Shown here: positions 35,390 through 46,483 of the stretch, in pieces
Numbering within the stretch: position 1 is the stretch's first letter
Layout: each line of letters starts with the position of its first letter
Origin: Rhynchosporium graminicola
Taxonomy: Eukaryota; Ascomycota; Leotiomycetes; Helotiales; Ploettnerulaceae
Length of the DNA stretch: 64,000 nt
NCBI GenBank assembly: GCA_900074885.1
Contig: FJUW01000040.1
Span: forward strand, 186,001 to 250,000
Direction: 5' to 3'
Made by a program: the position numbers and the translations under genes
The notes under the pieces: generated by a model
Told to the model about the DNA's origin: nothing
What the model saw: the letters and a program-made list of their open reading frames with translations, nothing else
The model's database searches: none

Positions 35390-37563
35390 ACCAGGTATTG
35401 AGCTTTCCAAGAGACATTTCTGAAGGTGGAAGACAGATGGACGATGATGTGATGAGGGAAAGGTCAAAAGCGAGAAATGCATTGCATGCATGCTGGTGGA
35501 AGGTTCACTTGAGGGAGAGTTCACAGTCTTTTCTTGTATATATGCTTCATTAGATTCCCGGTCACCAAGTTGTCCCTGCCGCTCGCTATATGAATCTTCT
35601 TCACACTGATCCAGATCCCGCTATTTTTCTCATGGTGATTATACTACAACCCGAGGTTGTGTAGACGCGCCACTAGCGACGCGAGAACCTGTTTACGCCA
35701 AGGTAATAAGGTTGTTGGGTGATCGCGTGGCCTCAGGATACCATTAATTTGCAAAATGACTAACATAGCACACACAAAATTCAACACGCGGAGCTACTCC
35801 AGAAATTTGCTTCAACGCTATCTAATTGTCACGCAAAAAGACCTTATGATACAGGCAAATTTGATGATTAACATCAAGAATGTGGCTTTGCTTACATTCG
35901 GAATTAGTCTCACGAAAAGACTTTGGGTCTTCACTAACGCTAACTATCCAATCCACAACAACCCTTGACAATTACTATAGCAACGATTTAAAGGCATATA
36001 ATAGTTTGATGACTTTCTTTGCCTTTGGTGACGAGTTCGCTCCGCCGGAGATGAGTATGTGTAGTCCCGACTGTCATGAATCATCTTGACGCACGAAGTT
36101 TCAGATAGATGTCTTGATTTCGGTATTACCATATCGGGCTACTACAGAGGTACAGCGGTTAAGTGTTAGTAAAATCAACAGGGGGTAAGATAAATTTCAT
36201 TTAAAAGGTATAATCTCTAGTGCGTACTGAATTCTCGATCACTGATTGAGTAGTTTATGCCCTGCTCGCAGACCTGGTTACTTGATTTCTCCGTGAGTCT
36301 GAACCTGTCCACAGTGGATCTCCAGGGGAACTGTAGATAAAATTGACCCTTGATATAAGCCCTGTCAGGCTCAGACCCACGGAGAACTGGGTACTGCCAC
36401 TTGTAGTAGTAAAGTCACTGGGCCCCCCTGCAGATCATACTACTGTAACAATACTTAACCGCTGTACCTCTATAGGAGGCTGCCCACGACTCGGCGTCGG
36501 ATTATTGACCGAGATACGTTTCGGTGTAAAGATTGGACGATCGCAGAATAAGGTTTGGGGTGATTGGATTTGACAGGGACGGCATCTTTGTGATGGCACA
36601 TGTTGTCTGGTACAGAAAATAAGGTAACTTATTACTCCGTACGGATCATTGCTCTGTTTGGCTATTGGCGCCTGGATTTCAAATAGATAGAAAGACGGTG
36701 AGTAGCTTGAATGTAAGCAACGCAATACGCTACATGTTACAGTGACTCTGCAGAATTGTGAAACATATGAGAAACTTGCTTGATCCTTTAGTCTTTTTCT
36801 ATCATTCTTTGTAGAGGACAAAATGTGAGGCTATGCAAAAGGTTTGCAAGTTACACCACGTAAGAAGAGAAGGATGAGAAACGGTATAGCAATCAAGTCT
36901 GTCATTACTCGCGAAGGTCCTTCCATGAAATACACAGATTGCTGGACCCACTTCACTTCATGGGGTTAGGAGACAGCGCAAGAAAACGCGAGACATAATA
37001 TACTAAATGCTAGCAGGGAGAGGAGAGTTCAAAGTACGGGGAGATCGTCCCGAGAAAGGGCAGAATGGCAAGCTAAAAGCGGTCATCAACGGCTTGTCAT
37101 GGATACCAAACGTGTTTATTAGAGTTCGGCTAAATCAATTGTCGAAACATACTGTTCCAGCATGTACTTTAGCGAAATATCCCCGATCACCATCAGCCGT
37201 TCTTCTCCAACCATGATTAGTGAAGGGATGATAGATCAGCGAGCGTCTGTGAGCTTTTCCGACTTGTTCTTGAAGGCCTTTCTTTGAGCAACTGTCACAT
37301 TTGGGTAGTGCTGAGCACGGTCAAGGTCTAGAAAATTACACCGCTGGTGCTCGAAGTAACCATGATTTGAGACCAAACCAATTGCAACACCTGGGATATT
37401 ACCACTGTAGTGAAAACTGTTCAGGAAATATAACACGAATTTTTTGGAGACAGAGAACAGGGAGAGGGGCAGAGACGATGAGTGAACAAGGGCTGAGTAA
37501 CCGCGGATGTACGAAAGGTAAAAATCACTACCTGGATCTGTAGCTCCAGGTTAAAGCTGCTTT
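35390..37563. other. AT-rich, gene-free region with a MITE
   Basis: Follows the GH7 gene. Apart from the terminal-inverted-repeat element at 36145-36472, no gene or known repeat was recognised. It ends in a TTTGC microsatellite and the assembly gap. Confidence 0.5.
36145..36472. mobile_element. MITE, Tc1/mariner-like (TA target duplication)
   Basis: A 328-bp element with terminal inverted repeats. The 19-bp sequence AGAGGTACAGCGGTTAAGT begins at 36146, and its exact reverse complement ends at 36471. Beyond it the two arms stay similar for about 8 more bases. TA dinucleotides flank both ends (36143-36144 and 36473-36474), as expected for a Tc1/mariner-superfamily target duplication. There is no coding capacity, so it would need a transposase supplied elsewhere. 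Confidence 0.7.
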
Positions 37564-37628
37564 TCTTTGCTTTGCTTTGCTTTGCTTTGCTTTGCTTTGC
37601 TTTGCTTTGCTTTACTTTGCTTTGCTTT
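37564..37628. repeat. (CTTTG)n pentanucleotide microsatellite at gap edge
   Basis: About 12 copies of CTTTG with one CTTTA variant run directly into the N stretch. The repeat probably continues into the gap and is the likely cause of the assembly break. Confidence 0.95.
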
Positions 37629-38280
37629 NNNNNNNNNNNNNNNNNNNNNNNNNNNNNNNNNNNNNNNNNNNNNNNNNNNNNNNNNNNNNNNNNNNNNNNN
37701 NNNNNNNNNNNNNNNNNNNNNNNNNNNNNNNNNNNNNNNNNNNNNNNNNNNNNNNNNNNNNNNNNNNNNNNNNNNNNNNNNNNNNNNNNNNNNNNNNNNN
37801 NNNNNNNNNNNNNNNNNNNNNNNNNNNNNNNNNNNNNNNNNNNNNNNNNNNNNNNNNNNNNNNNNNNNNNNNNNNNNNNNNNNNNNNNNNNNNNNNNNNN
37901 NNNNNNNNNNNNNNNNNNNNNNNNNNNNNNNNNNNNNNNNNNNNNNNNNNNNNNNNNNNNNNNNNNNNNNNNNNNNNNNNNNNNNNNNNNNNNNNNNNNN
38001 NNNNNNNNNNNNNNNNNNNNNNNNNNNNNNNNNNNNNNNNNNNNNNNNNNNNNNNNNNNNNNNNNNNNNNNNNNNNNNNNNNNNNNNNNNNNNNNNNNNN
38101 NNNNNNNNNNNNNNNNNNNNNNNNNNNNNNNNNNNNNNNNNNNNNNNNNNNNNNNNNNNNNNNNNNNNNNNNNNNNNNNNNNNNNNNNNNNNNNNNNNNN
38201 NNNNNNNNNNNNNNNNNNNNNNNNNNNNNNNNNNNNNNNNNNNNNNNNNNNNNNNNNNNNNNNNNNNNNNNNNNNNNNNN
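37629..38280. other. Assembly gap (652 N)
   Basis: Unresolved bases. Any reading frame spanning it is an artefact. The left edge is a microsatellite and the right edge begins with a C-rich run. Confidence 1.
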
Positions 38281-40906
38281 CCCCACCCCCGGGTTACATC
38301 TCTTTGAATCAACGATTCACTAGCTATAGTATTATCCGCTATACTATCTGAATGATAGATTGAAGACATGCCATGCATATATCCCCCCTCTCTCTCCGTG
38401 TACCGGGCTCATAGCCATCCTGATACCCATCTGTAAGCTTTTGAATCGCCATTATAGTCGATAAGTACTACAGAATACTGCCCAAGTGATGCAGGGGTAG
38501 AGTCTGACGCTCAGGAGTCATAGTACTAAGGAGTAGTGTTAGTGCGTAGAAGTATTAGAAATCTCTGAATAGCCTCAATTTTCACTTGATATTAATTATC
38601 CTTAGCCTTGGTAGGGTTTAGGTTATTATGAGAATTTCCATTTTGCATAAACCGCTTATCAACTCTAGTATAAATATGTATAGGAGGGGTACCTAGGTCT
38701 CTAGATGTGCCCGCCAAGATACTAGAATTTTAGTGCATGGCCATTGAGCTACTTGACCATGGCGATTTACTGTGGCCATTAATTACTGTACCTGTAATCA
38801 GGAACCAGAAATGCTTGCATTCTTACATGACCGAGGAAAAGAATGGTTTTGCCTAGCATCATCTTCACAGTCTAAACAACAGGCTGGTTAAGATGGCATC
38901 TTGGAATAACCAAATCAGCCCACCTGAAAATCACATTGGTTCCAAAGCTAACCGGGCGGCATCGATGCTTGTGTGTAAATGCCATTTACAAATATGGGAC
39001 GTTTGCAGTGGTTGAAAAGGATCCAATTCGCCGCGCTGCTGGCCATGTTTACTTTCCCAAGACAATCCGAGACCTCTTTTGACGCCCAGCTGATCCGGCA
39101 TTTCGTCCCATCTCATACTGCCGTTGGTGATCTCAGTCGTTGCCCGGCCTAGTTTAGTATCCATCAAGTGGAAGCTCATCACTGCCACATCCTCTATTTG
39201 CCCATCATTCTTGTCATAACATTGAAATTACCGTGTCAATTCGATACATCCGTCGGACCCTTGGCGATGAAGGCTGAAGCTGGTGTTACTGATGTCAGAA
39301 AAATTGCAATTGTTTCGGGCGTTGGAGGCTCAACTCGCGGTACGAGCTGTATCAAAGTCGTTGACTTTATTTATGTATGACCTTACTTGATCATCCTACT
39401 AAATTCACGAAGATCATACACGACTTTGACTCTTATGACATTTGCAAGTCACGAAATGGTTTTGGGACATCTTGCTAGTATAATATCAGCATCGCCAAAT
39501 TCGGCCACTTTGTAATGCAATGCTCTCGAGCCGCCCAGCTACCTGCATTGCCTCACATGGGCTGTCCCTTCAAGCATTACTCCTGCTCTTCTCTCCTCCA
39601 CAGCTTCTCTCCTCCACAGCGTCGCATTTACCGAGTCGGACATATACTCGTTCTATGATCCTAGGTTTGATCGCTATGGCCAGGGATATTCCATTGGAAG
39701 CGATGGAAGGTGTAGACGACACGACACATAATGAGTTCATAATCCACGAGCTCATTGTTGATGCTTCCCCCGCGTTCCCGCGACTTCAAGCGACTTCACC
39801 GCTCCTCCCATTTATTCCTATCTCGTTTCTCCTCGTCCGGCCTCGCCTCCATACCTAGGTACCTTACCATATCCATTGGTGTCCTTCTCTGCCAATTGAA
39901 ATCCATTGGCGGTTGCGTGTAAATTGTCGCCAGGGAAAACTACCCACCTACTTATACTGAAAAGGCGAGGCTTGCACTACACTGCACTGCACTGCACTGC
40001 ACTGTACTGCATTGCATTCTCGCATTCTCACTGCTGCATCGTGCAAAGCACATATTTATATCGCCAACGCTCCACAACCGGACATTTGCTGTAACTCTGC
40101 AGTGTGCGAGCAAATTTCGAGTCCAGAATAGCGAGGTGTGAGTTGTTGACTGCGTTTGAGTCGCGTCGAGAGTACCTGTCCAGGTACAGTACATAAACGC
40201 CGCCGAGAGTATTGTACCATGTGTAGCACAAGAGGCGGGACAGCCTTACAAATATCACGAACTCCAGACTTCTCGTTACAGTACTGTACCTCGCTCGTCT
40301 TCCTCGTCCGCCTTCTTCTCCATTCCTCTCCTTCTCCCTCTACCCCATCCGCGTCTTCTTACCTTCACGCTCCTCCCTCACCTTGCATTGCATTACATTG
40401 CATCTAGCGGCTGTTCACCGATGAGCGTATTGGGCTTCATCACCCGCTCAAAATTTCCTGCAGCAAAGCCTCTTGTCGCCTTCGCCTGCTTACCTGTGCA
40501 GCAACTCCAACGCATCAACACAGAGACGTCCATTTTCCCATTACCACTACACCCGCACCTGCATCGCGAATTGGATCTGGGCCATTCATTACGACCCTGC
40601 AATCACTGCTTCATCGTACGACCTCGACGACGACGACGACGACCTGCAGCTCTCGCTCTCCGCACAGACCAGCTGTCCCATCCCAGCCCTTCAACCCGCT
40701 TTACATCCACATTCGCTACATCCACAATCACTACACCCGCCGAGGAAGCTCAGCGGCAGATATCTCACAAGCTAGTTGGGGGTTGCCTTCTTAGACCACC
40801 TTTCACTGGACTTTCAGCTAGCTTCTGCAAAGCATATCCTCCTCGTCCTTCCGCTATCTTCGTACGTTTGCCACGCTACGGCTTTTCATTGTCCCAAACC
40901 GCCACC
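38281..40906. other. Gene-free region and 5' leader of STE23
   Basis: No gene was recognised from 38281 to about 39500. From about 39900 the sequence becomes CT-rich and contains a CACTG microsatellite. The stretch 40421-40906 is continuously open in the STE23 frame and may be leader or an N-terminal extension (see findings). Confidence 0.45.
39979..40012. repeat. (CACTG)n pentanucleotide microsatellite
   Basis: Six to seven copies of CACTG/ACTGC with late variants (ACTGT, ATTGC). It lies in the probable promoter or leader of STE23. Confidence 0.85.
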
Positions 40907-43900
40907 ATGTCAACTCTATCTCAACCTCAAACCCCGGCTGCGCTTGATAGCCCCTTGAGGGAGCACAGACATCGACCAGTTGAGCGGCTCACAGACAGTC
41001 TGGAGACCCCATCTCTCGACAATCGCAGCTATAGGGTTGTGCGCCTGCCGAATCAGCTGGAGGTACTACTGGTACATGATGCCGAAACTGACAAGGCCTC
41101 GGCCGCTATGGACGTCAACGTTGGCAACTTCAGCGACGAAAATGATTTTCCGGGCATGGCTCACGCAGTAGAGAATGGACCCCTTAACCGATATCCTTGG
41201 ATCTGACGGCTAATACTCCTGCAGACACTTGCTATTCATGGGAACCAAAAAGGTACGTAGCTTCACAGCATCCCCTTTCACACCTAGGCGGGGTTTTGAA
41301 GGGCGGTAAAGCACGTCCGACGGAATCAATGGCAGAGCGAATTTAGGTATATTTCATCAAATGGCTGCTAATATGTCACAGTACCCAGTTGAAAATGCAT
41401 ATTCCCAATACCTCTCTGCCCACTCCGGAAGCTCCAATGCATATACGGGGGCTACATCTACAAATTATTACTTCGAAGTCGGGGCAAAGAAGGCAGAGGA
41501 TGCAAAGGAAGACGAGTCATCACCATTGTTTGGCGCTTTGGATCGATTTGCACAATTCTTTATCGATCCCCTCTTCCTTTCCTCGACCTTGGACCGAGAA
41601 TTACGCGCAGTCGATTCCGAGAACAAGAAGAATCTTCAGAGCGATCAATGGCGGCTGCATCAGTTAGACAAATCCCTTTCGAACCCAAAGCATCCATACT
41701 GCCACTTTTCCACAGGAAATTTTGAGGTACTGAAGACAGAGCCAGAGGCACGTGGAGTCGATGTCAGACAAAAGTTCATGGATTTCCATGCCAAACACTA
41801 CTCCGCGAACAGAATGAAGTTGGTTGTTTTGGGACGCGAATCCCTGGATGTCCTGGAAGGCTGGACTGCAGACTTGTTCGCGGATGTAAGAAATAAGGAT
41901 CTGGCACAAAACCGTTGGGAAGACGAACAGCCTTTCGGGGAGAAGGATCTCTTGACCCAGTGTTTCGCAAAGCCAGTAATGGATTCCAGACAACTGGATC
42001 TTTCTTTTCCATTCATAGATGAAGAACTTCTTTACGAATCACAGCCAAGCCGGTACATCAGCCATTTAATTGGCCATGAAGGCCCCGGGAGTATCATGGC
42101 ATTTATTAAAACTAAGGGATGGGCCAACGGGCTCAGTGCAGGTAAGTGACAGATACCTTTTAATCCTCTGCATGGTCGTCGATGTTTTACCTTGTCGGAT
42201 CTTGTCACAATAAGACGTTGTCACGAGGAATTTGTCGCTAGACCCTGTCAGGCTTATGGAGATCTCGGAAAGCTAATTCTTATCCGCACAGGGGCATACC
42301 CGGTCTGTCCTGGTACACCAGGAATCTTCAACTGCCAAATCCGGCTGACAGAAGATGGACTGAAGAACTACAAGGAGATCGTAAAGGTCTTCTTTCAATA
42401 CGTATCTCTATTGCTTGAGACACCTCCTCAAAAATGGATTTTTGAGGAGCAGAAAGGCCTGGCGGACGTGGACTTCAAGTTCAAGCAAAAAACTCCAGCC
42501 AGCCGCTTCACAAGCAAAATAAGCGCAGTCATGCAGACACCACTGCCACGGGAATGGCTCTTGAGTGGTCACAGCAGGTGAGTTTCAGACTTCGGATCGC
42601 ACGGCGCATCGTGATGCTACGTGGGTCTTTATCGATTATGCAGAGCACTGACTCATTTGTAGACTCCGGAAGTTCGATCCCGCAAGGATTCAAGAGGGGC
42701 TTGCATGTCTAAGACCGGATAACTTCCGTATGAGCGTTGTGTCCCAGAACTTCCCCGGATCGTGGAAGGAGAAGGAAAAGTGGTACGGAACAGAGTACAC
42801 GTACGAAAAGATTCCCGCGGATTTCCTGACTGAAATCAGAGCTGCGGCAACGAGCACCTCAAAAAACCGCTTTGCCGAGCTCCACTTGCCACACGAGAAT
42901 CAATTCATCCCCACGAAGCTTGAGGTCGATAAAAAGGAGATCAAGGTGCCAGCAATTTCCCCGAAGCTGATCCGAAAGGACGACCTGGTCCGAACTTGGT
43001 ACAAGAAAGATGACCAATTTTGGGTACCAAAAGCTAACCTTTTTGTGAATTGCCGGAATACTCTGCCCAGTGCGACAGCTGAAAACTGGCTTAAGTCGAG
43101 AATCTACACGGATGTCGTCCGGGATGCCTTGGAAGAATATTCCTATGATGCTGAACTCGCAGGCCTTGATTACTCGGTGTCTAGCCATTCCACGGGGATC
43201 GAGATTGCCGTATCGGGGTATAATGATAAGCTGCCTGTTCTCTTAGAGAAGGTTCTTCTAACTATGAGAGACTTGGAAGTTAAGCCAGATCGATTTGAGA
43301 TCATCAAGGAACGTTTACTTCGCGGTTTGAAGAACTGGGATTTCCAACAGCCTTACAATCAGGTCGGTGATTACACCAGATGGCTAAACAGCGAGAAAGG
43401 TTATATCAATGAGCAAATCCTTGCTGAGCTACACCATCTCACCACGACGGACATTCAACAATTCTACCCTCATCTCCTACGGCAGATGCACATTGAGACC
43501 TTTGTCCACGGAAACTTGTACAAAGAGGATGCCCTGAAACTGAGCAACCTCATTGAGAACACATTGAAGCCAAGAGCTCTCCCACAAACCCAGTGGCCTG
43601 TTTCTCGGTCTTTGGTGTTCCCACCTGGCGGAAACTATATCTATCATAAGACTCTGAAGGACCCGGCAAATGTCAACCATTGTATTGAGTATCTGTTGTT
43701 TGTGGGAGACAAGTCGGTCCGGCCCTTGAGAGCAAAGACGCTTCTTCTCGATCAAATGACCCATGAACCCGCATTCGATCAGTTGCGGACTAAGGAGCAG
43801 CTCGGCTACGTTGTGTTCAGTGGGGCTCGTACTTCATCGACGACTATCGGTTACCGATTTATTATACAGAGCGAGAAGACTGCCCCATACCTAGAGTCAA

Positions 43901-44499
43901 GAATTGATTCGTTCTTGAACGGCTTCGGCGAACTTCTCGGGAATATGTCCGAGGGCGAGTTCGAGGGTCACAAGCGGAGCTTGATCACGAAGCGATTGGA
44001 GAAGCTGAAGAACTTGGATCAGGAATCAGGCAGACTCTGGTCGCACATCGACAGCGAGTTCCTTGATTTTGAACTAGGTAGATCGGCCCCGTAATCATTC
44101 ATGATGGATTTGACTAACAATTATACAGTTCATGAAGATGCTGCGCAAATCAAGTCTCTGACCAAAACTGATATGATCGAATTCTACCAGCGCTACATAT
44201 CCCCATTTTCGCCTCTGAGATCGAAGCTCGCTATTCATTTGAATGCTCAGACACCCGCAGCAGATAGCACTACCGGTGTTACTGATGTTCTTGAGAAGGG
44301 TATGAAAGTTCTAGGTCTTAACAAGGATCACAAGGATCAAGAGGATGGAGAGGCCATTGAGGTGAAGCCAGAAGGAAATGGCACGACACCATATGTCATC
44401 ACTGACGTTCGAGAGTTCAAGTCGATGCTGCAAGTCAGCGCTGGCCCGCAGCCGGTCAGACACATCTCAGAATTCGAAGAGCTGGACTCGAAGTTGTAG
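40907..44499 (+). CDS. STE23: Insulinase-type M16 zinc metalloprotease, STE23 / insulin-degrading enzyme
   Basis: Six exons (40907-41172, 41225-41252, 41382-42141, 42292-42577, 42663-44077, 44129-44499) give 1041 aa, and the frame closes only with this model. The start ATG is in a perfect GCCACCATG context. The inverted zinc motif HAVEH (residues 86-90) is split by intron 1. Downstream marks are LLFMGTKKYPVENAYSQYLS, SNAYTGATSTNYYFEV, the SRYISHLIGHEGPGS segment and, in the C-terminal half, EQLGYVVFSGAR, typical of IDE. Yeast Ste23 processes a-factor and degrades small peptides; IDE enzymes enclose short peptides in a two-half chamber. Two oddities are that intron 1 begins GA instead of GT and that exon 2 is only 28 nt. 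An in-frame ATG at 40421 could add 162 residues. Confidence 0.95.
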
Positions 44500-44863
44500 A
44501 TCTGAAAACCACTCCCGCATATGCTTCTCCAAACACGTTTTACTTACTAAAGGCCAAGACTTTTGCACGTATGCAGTCGAGCATCGTCTCGGGTCAGTAT
44601 ATATCCACCATGTAAAGAGAAACAAAGAACAGATCAGAGGGGAGGAGAATGATGATAAAGACCAAAACTACAGGAAGGGGGTAGTTGTACACTTCTGACT
44701 TATTCTATCCTTGCTCAGAGCACGTAAGCGAGGATCACTCGTTGCTAGAGTCGAGGTTTGGTAGATTCCTGGGTCGCCACATAGGATTTTTGATACCCGG
44801 CCCAGTACTTTATTTATCTATTCGATCAAGCAATGATTTCCTATGAAAACAGGGCTCACAACA

Positions 44864-45346
44864 TCATTTTCTCGTTATCTCGTTCACGTATCCTGCTATG
44901 ATTATATCTTTCCTGTTATACCCCCTCCAGCCTCCCAGCTCCACATCACAGCATCCATCTCCATCTAAACTCTCCACCCCAGACCTGGCCACCGGGTCAC
45001 TTGGAAAGGACATGCCAAGTCCATTCCTCTCATAAACAAGGAGGTCTTCAGAAACAGTTCCTTCTTCAGCGATGATGTCCTCCTCAAGAGTCAACGTGAG
45101 ACTTAACGGACGACATGGGAGGAATTCTAGGTCATTCCCAGTTCTACACTCAGAGCTGAAGTAAGTGAATCGCAAATTGCCAGGCAAAGGGCCGCCACTC
45201 GTAGGCCTACCTAGATAAGAAAGACCAGCTGAAGCCTGAAGCTGAAGGAGCAACAGGGCTTCGTGAAAGTCCTTTGAACCTATACTTCCAGCGGATGTGA
45301 TATTCTTTACCTCATCTCCACACGTTGAAATCCCTTCGTGTTTTGT
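44864..45346 (-). other. Coding-like open frame without ATG, possible terminal exon
   Basis: The minus-strand frame is open for about 160 codons and reads like a protein (DFHEALLLLQLQASAG.., then RPLSLTLTLEEDIIAEEG, a charged end). It has no in-frame ATG near its beginning, so it could only be a downstream exon or a chance frame. No family was recognised. It sits 3' of STE23 and 3' of UBP12. Confidence 0.2.
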
Positions 45347-45362
45347 TTACAGTAGGTGTACT

Positions 45363-45387
45363 TACTCACTCACTCACTCACTCACTC
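45363..45387. repeat. (ACTC)n microsatellite
   Basis: About six copies of ACTC, followed by three copies of ATGA. A separate CCCAGT repeat (about four copies) lies at 45624-45648. Confidence 0.85.
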
Positions 45388-46483
45388 GTTTCATGAATGA
45401 ATGAATCTACTTCCTTAGCTCACTCGAATTGAGTCGGATTCCTTAGTAGGGAGATGGGGACTCGGGAGGGAGGAGCGTGTACTTCCTTTCCTTATCTGAC
45501 AGTGGCAATCCACCTCGTATAGATCTGGTAGATCTTTTGCCATAGACCAAGGAGAGAGAGAGCGACGATGGATGGATATCCTTCCTGTGTCCAGCAGATG
45601 ACCCAGATCAGCTAGATGTCCCTCCCAGTCCCAGTCCCAGTCCCAGCTTCGCCGACTATTCGCTATTCGCTATCCTTTGGTCCTTTCGCAGACTAGGCTA
45701 TCAAATATGTAAGACATACACATGTACAGGTAAAGGAGCGGAACAGTAAGTGAGCTGAGAGGAAGAGTGAGTAAGTGAGTCGATTGCAAAATAAGGAGAT
45801 TGCTTGGCTATATCCCGACCCCCGGGAACGGGAGATGACTTTCAGGAGGAGTCTTGATTCGGAGGTGTAATCTAAGTACGTGGTGGATGGATGATGGGTG
45901 GATGTTACAGCAAGCACGTATGGATGCATGAGAAGACTGAGAAGACGGCTCGGGTCGCCTGTCGTAGATGGAACCTGGCCTGGAAGCTGGACCATGATCA
46001 GTCGTGGGTTGTAGAGCTTGATGCTAGAAGATCTTGTTTTTTTTTTGGATAATACAAAGATGTAGAGCGCGAGGGAGCCCAGAAAAAGACAGTTATGTCA
46101 TGTCATCGATGAACAACGAGTTAGCTTTACAGGACATTAGATGCAGTTTCACAGAATCGAAGTCGCAAGTTCCTGTAATCAGGGAAGTTGTCTATAAGAG
46201 TGCTTCTATTTGCATACAATGACTCTTTTCTAGAGTAGACCATCTCGCGCTTCACATTCGTTCGGTGACTCATCATGCAAGCGACCTTGCTCACGCTCCA
46301 AGTATGCATTTTTATGACCCATATGTCTCTCGTCGTACAGTTCCAAAGCTAGGCAGGAAGGCCACTTTGCAGCGCACCAGCATGCAAGTGTATGGACTAT
46401 TTACGGCCAACCAACCACCCCCCAAACTCCATCATCTACCGCCCAAAATAGACACCCTATTCAGCCAACGTAGTGATAGCTGC

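Larger units (their letters stand above)
44500..46483. other. Convergent intergenic region
   Basis: About 2 kb between the ends of STE23 and UBP12. Besides a coding-like minus-strand frame (44864-45346) and short tandem repeats, I see no gene. Confidence 0.45.

Noticed and set aside
37551..38378. Long open frames on both strands across the N stretch
   Set aside because: They consist of unknown bases and simple repeat and have no coding meaning.
38490..38560. tRNA-like stretch with AGGGGTAGAG and CTCAGGAGTCAT
   Set aside because: No consistent cloverleaf and no B-box GGTTCGANTCC could be found.
39520..39858. 112-codon plus-strand frame with a hydrophobic start resembling a signal peptide
   Set aside because: The hydrophobic part comes from CT-rich sequence; the rest has no conserved feature and there are no cysteine patterns typical of small secreted proteins.
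41177..41200. U12-type (minor spliceosome) signals in STE23 intron 1: CCTTAAC and ATATCCTT
   Set aside because: They occur in the wrong order (branch-like before donor-like) and the minor spliceosome is generally absent from filamentous ascomycetes. A mutated GT donor explains the intron better.
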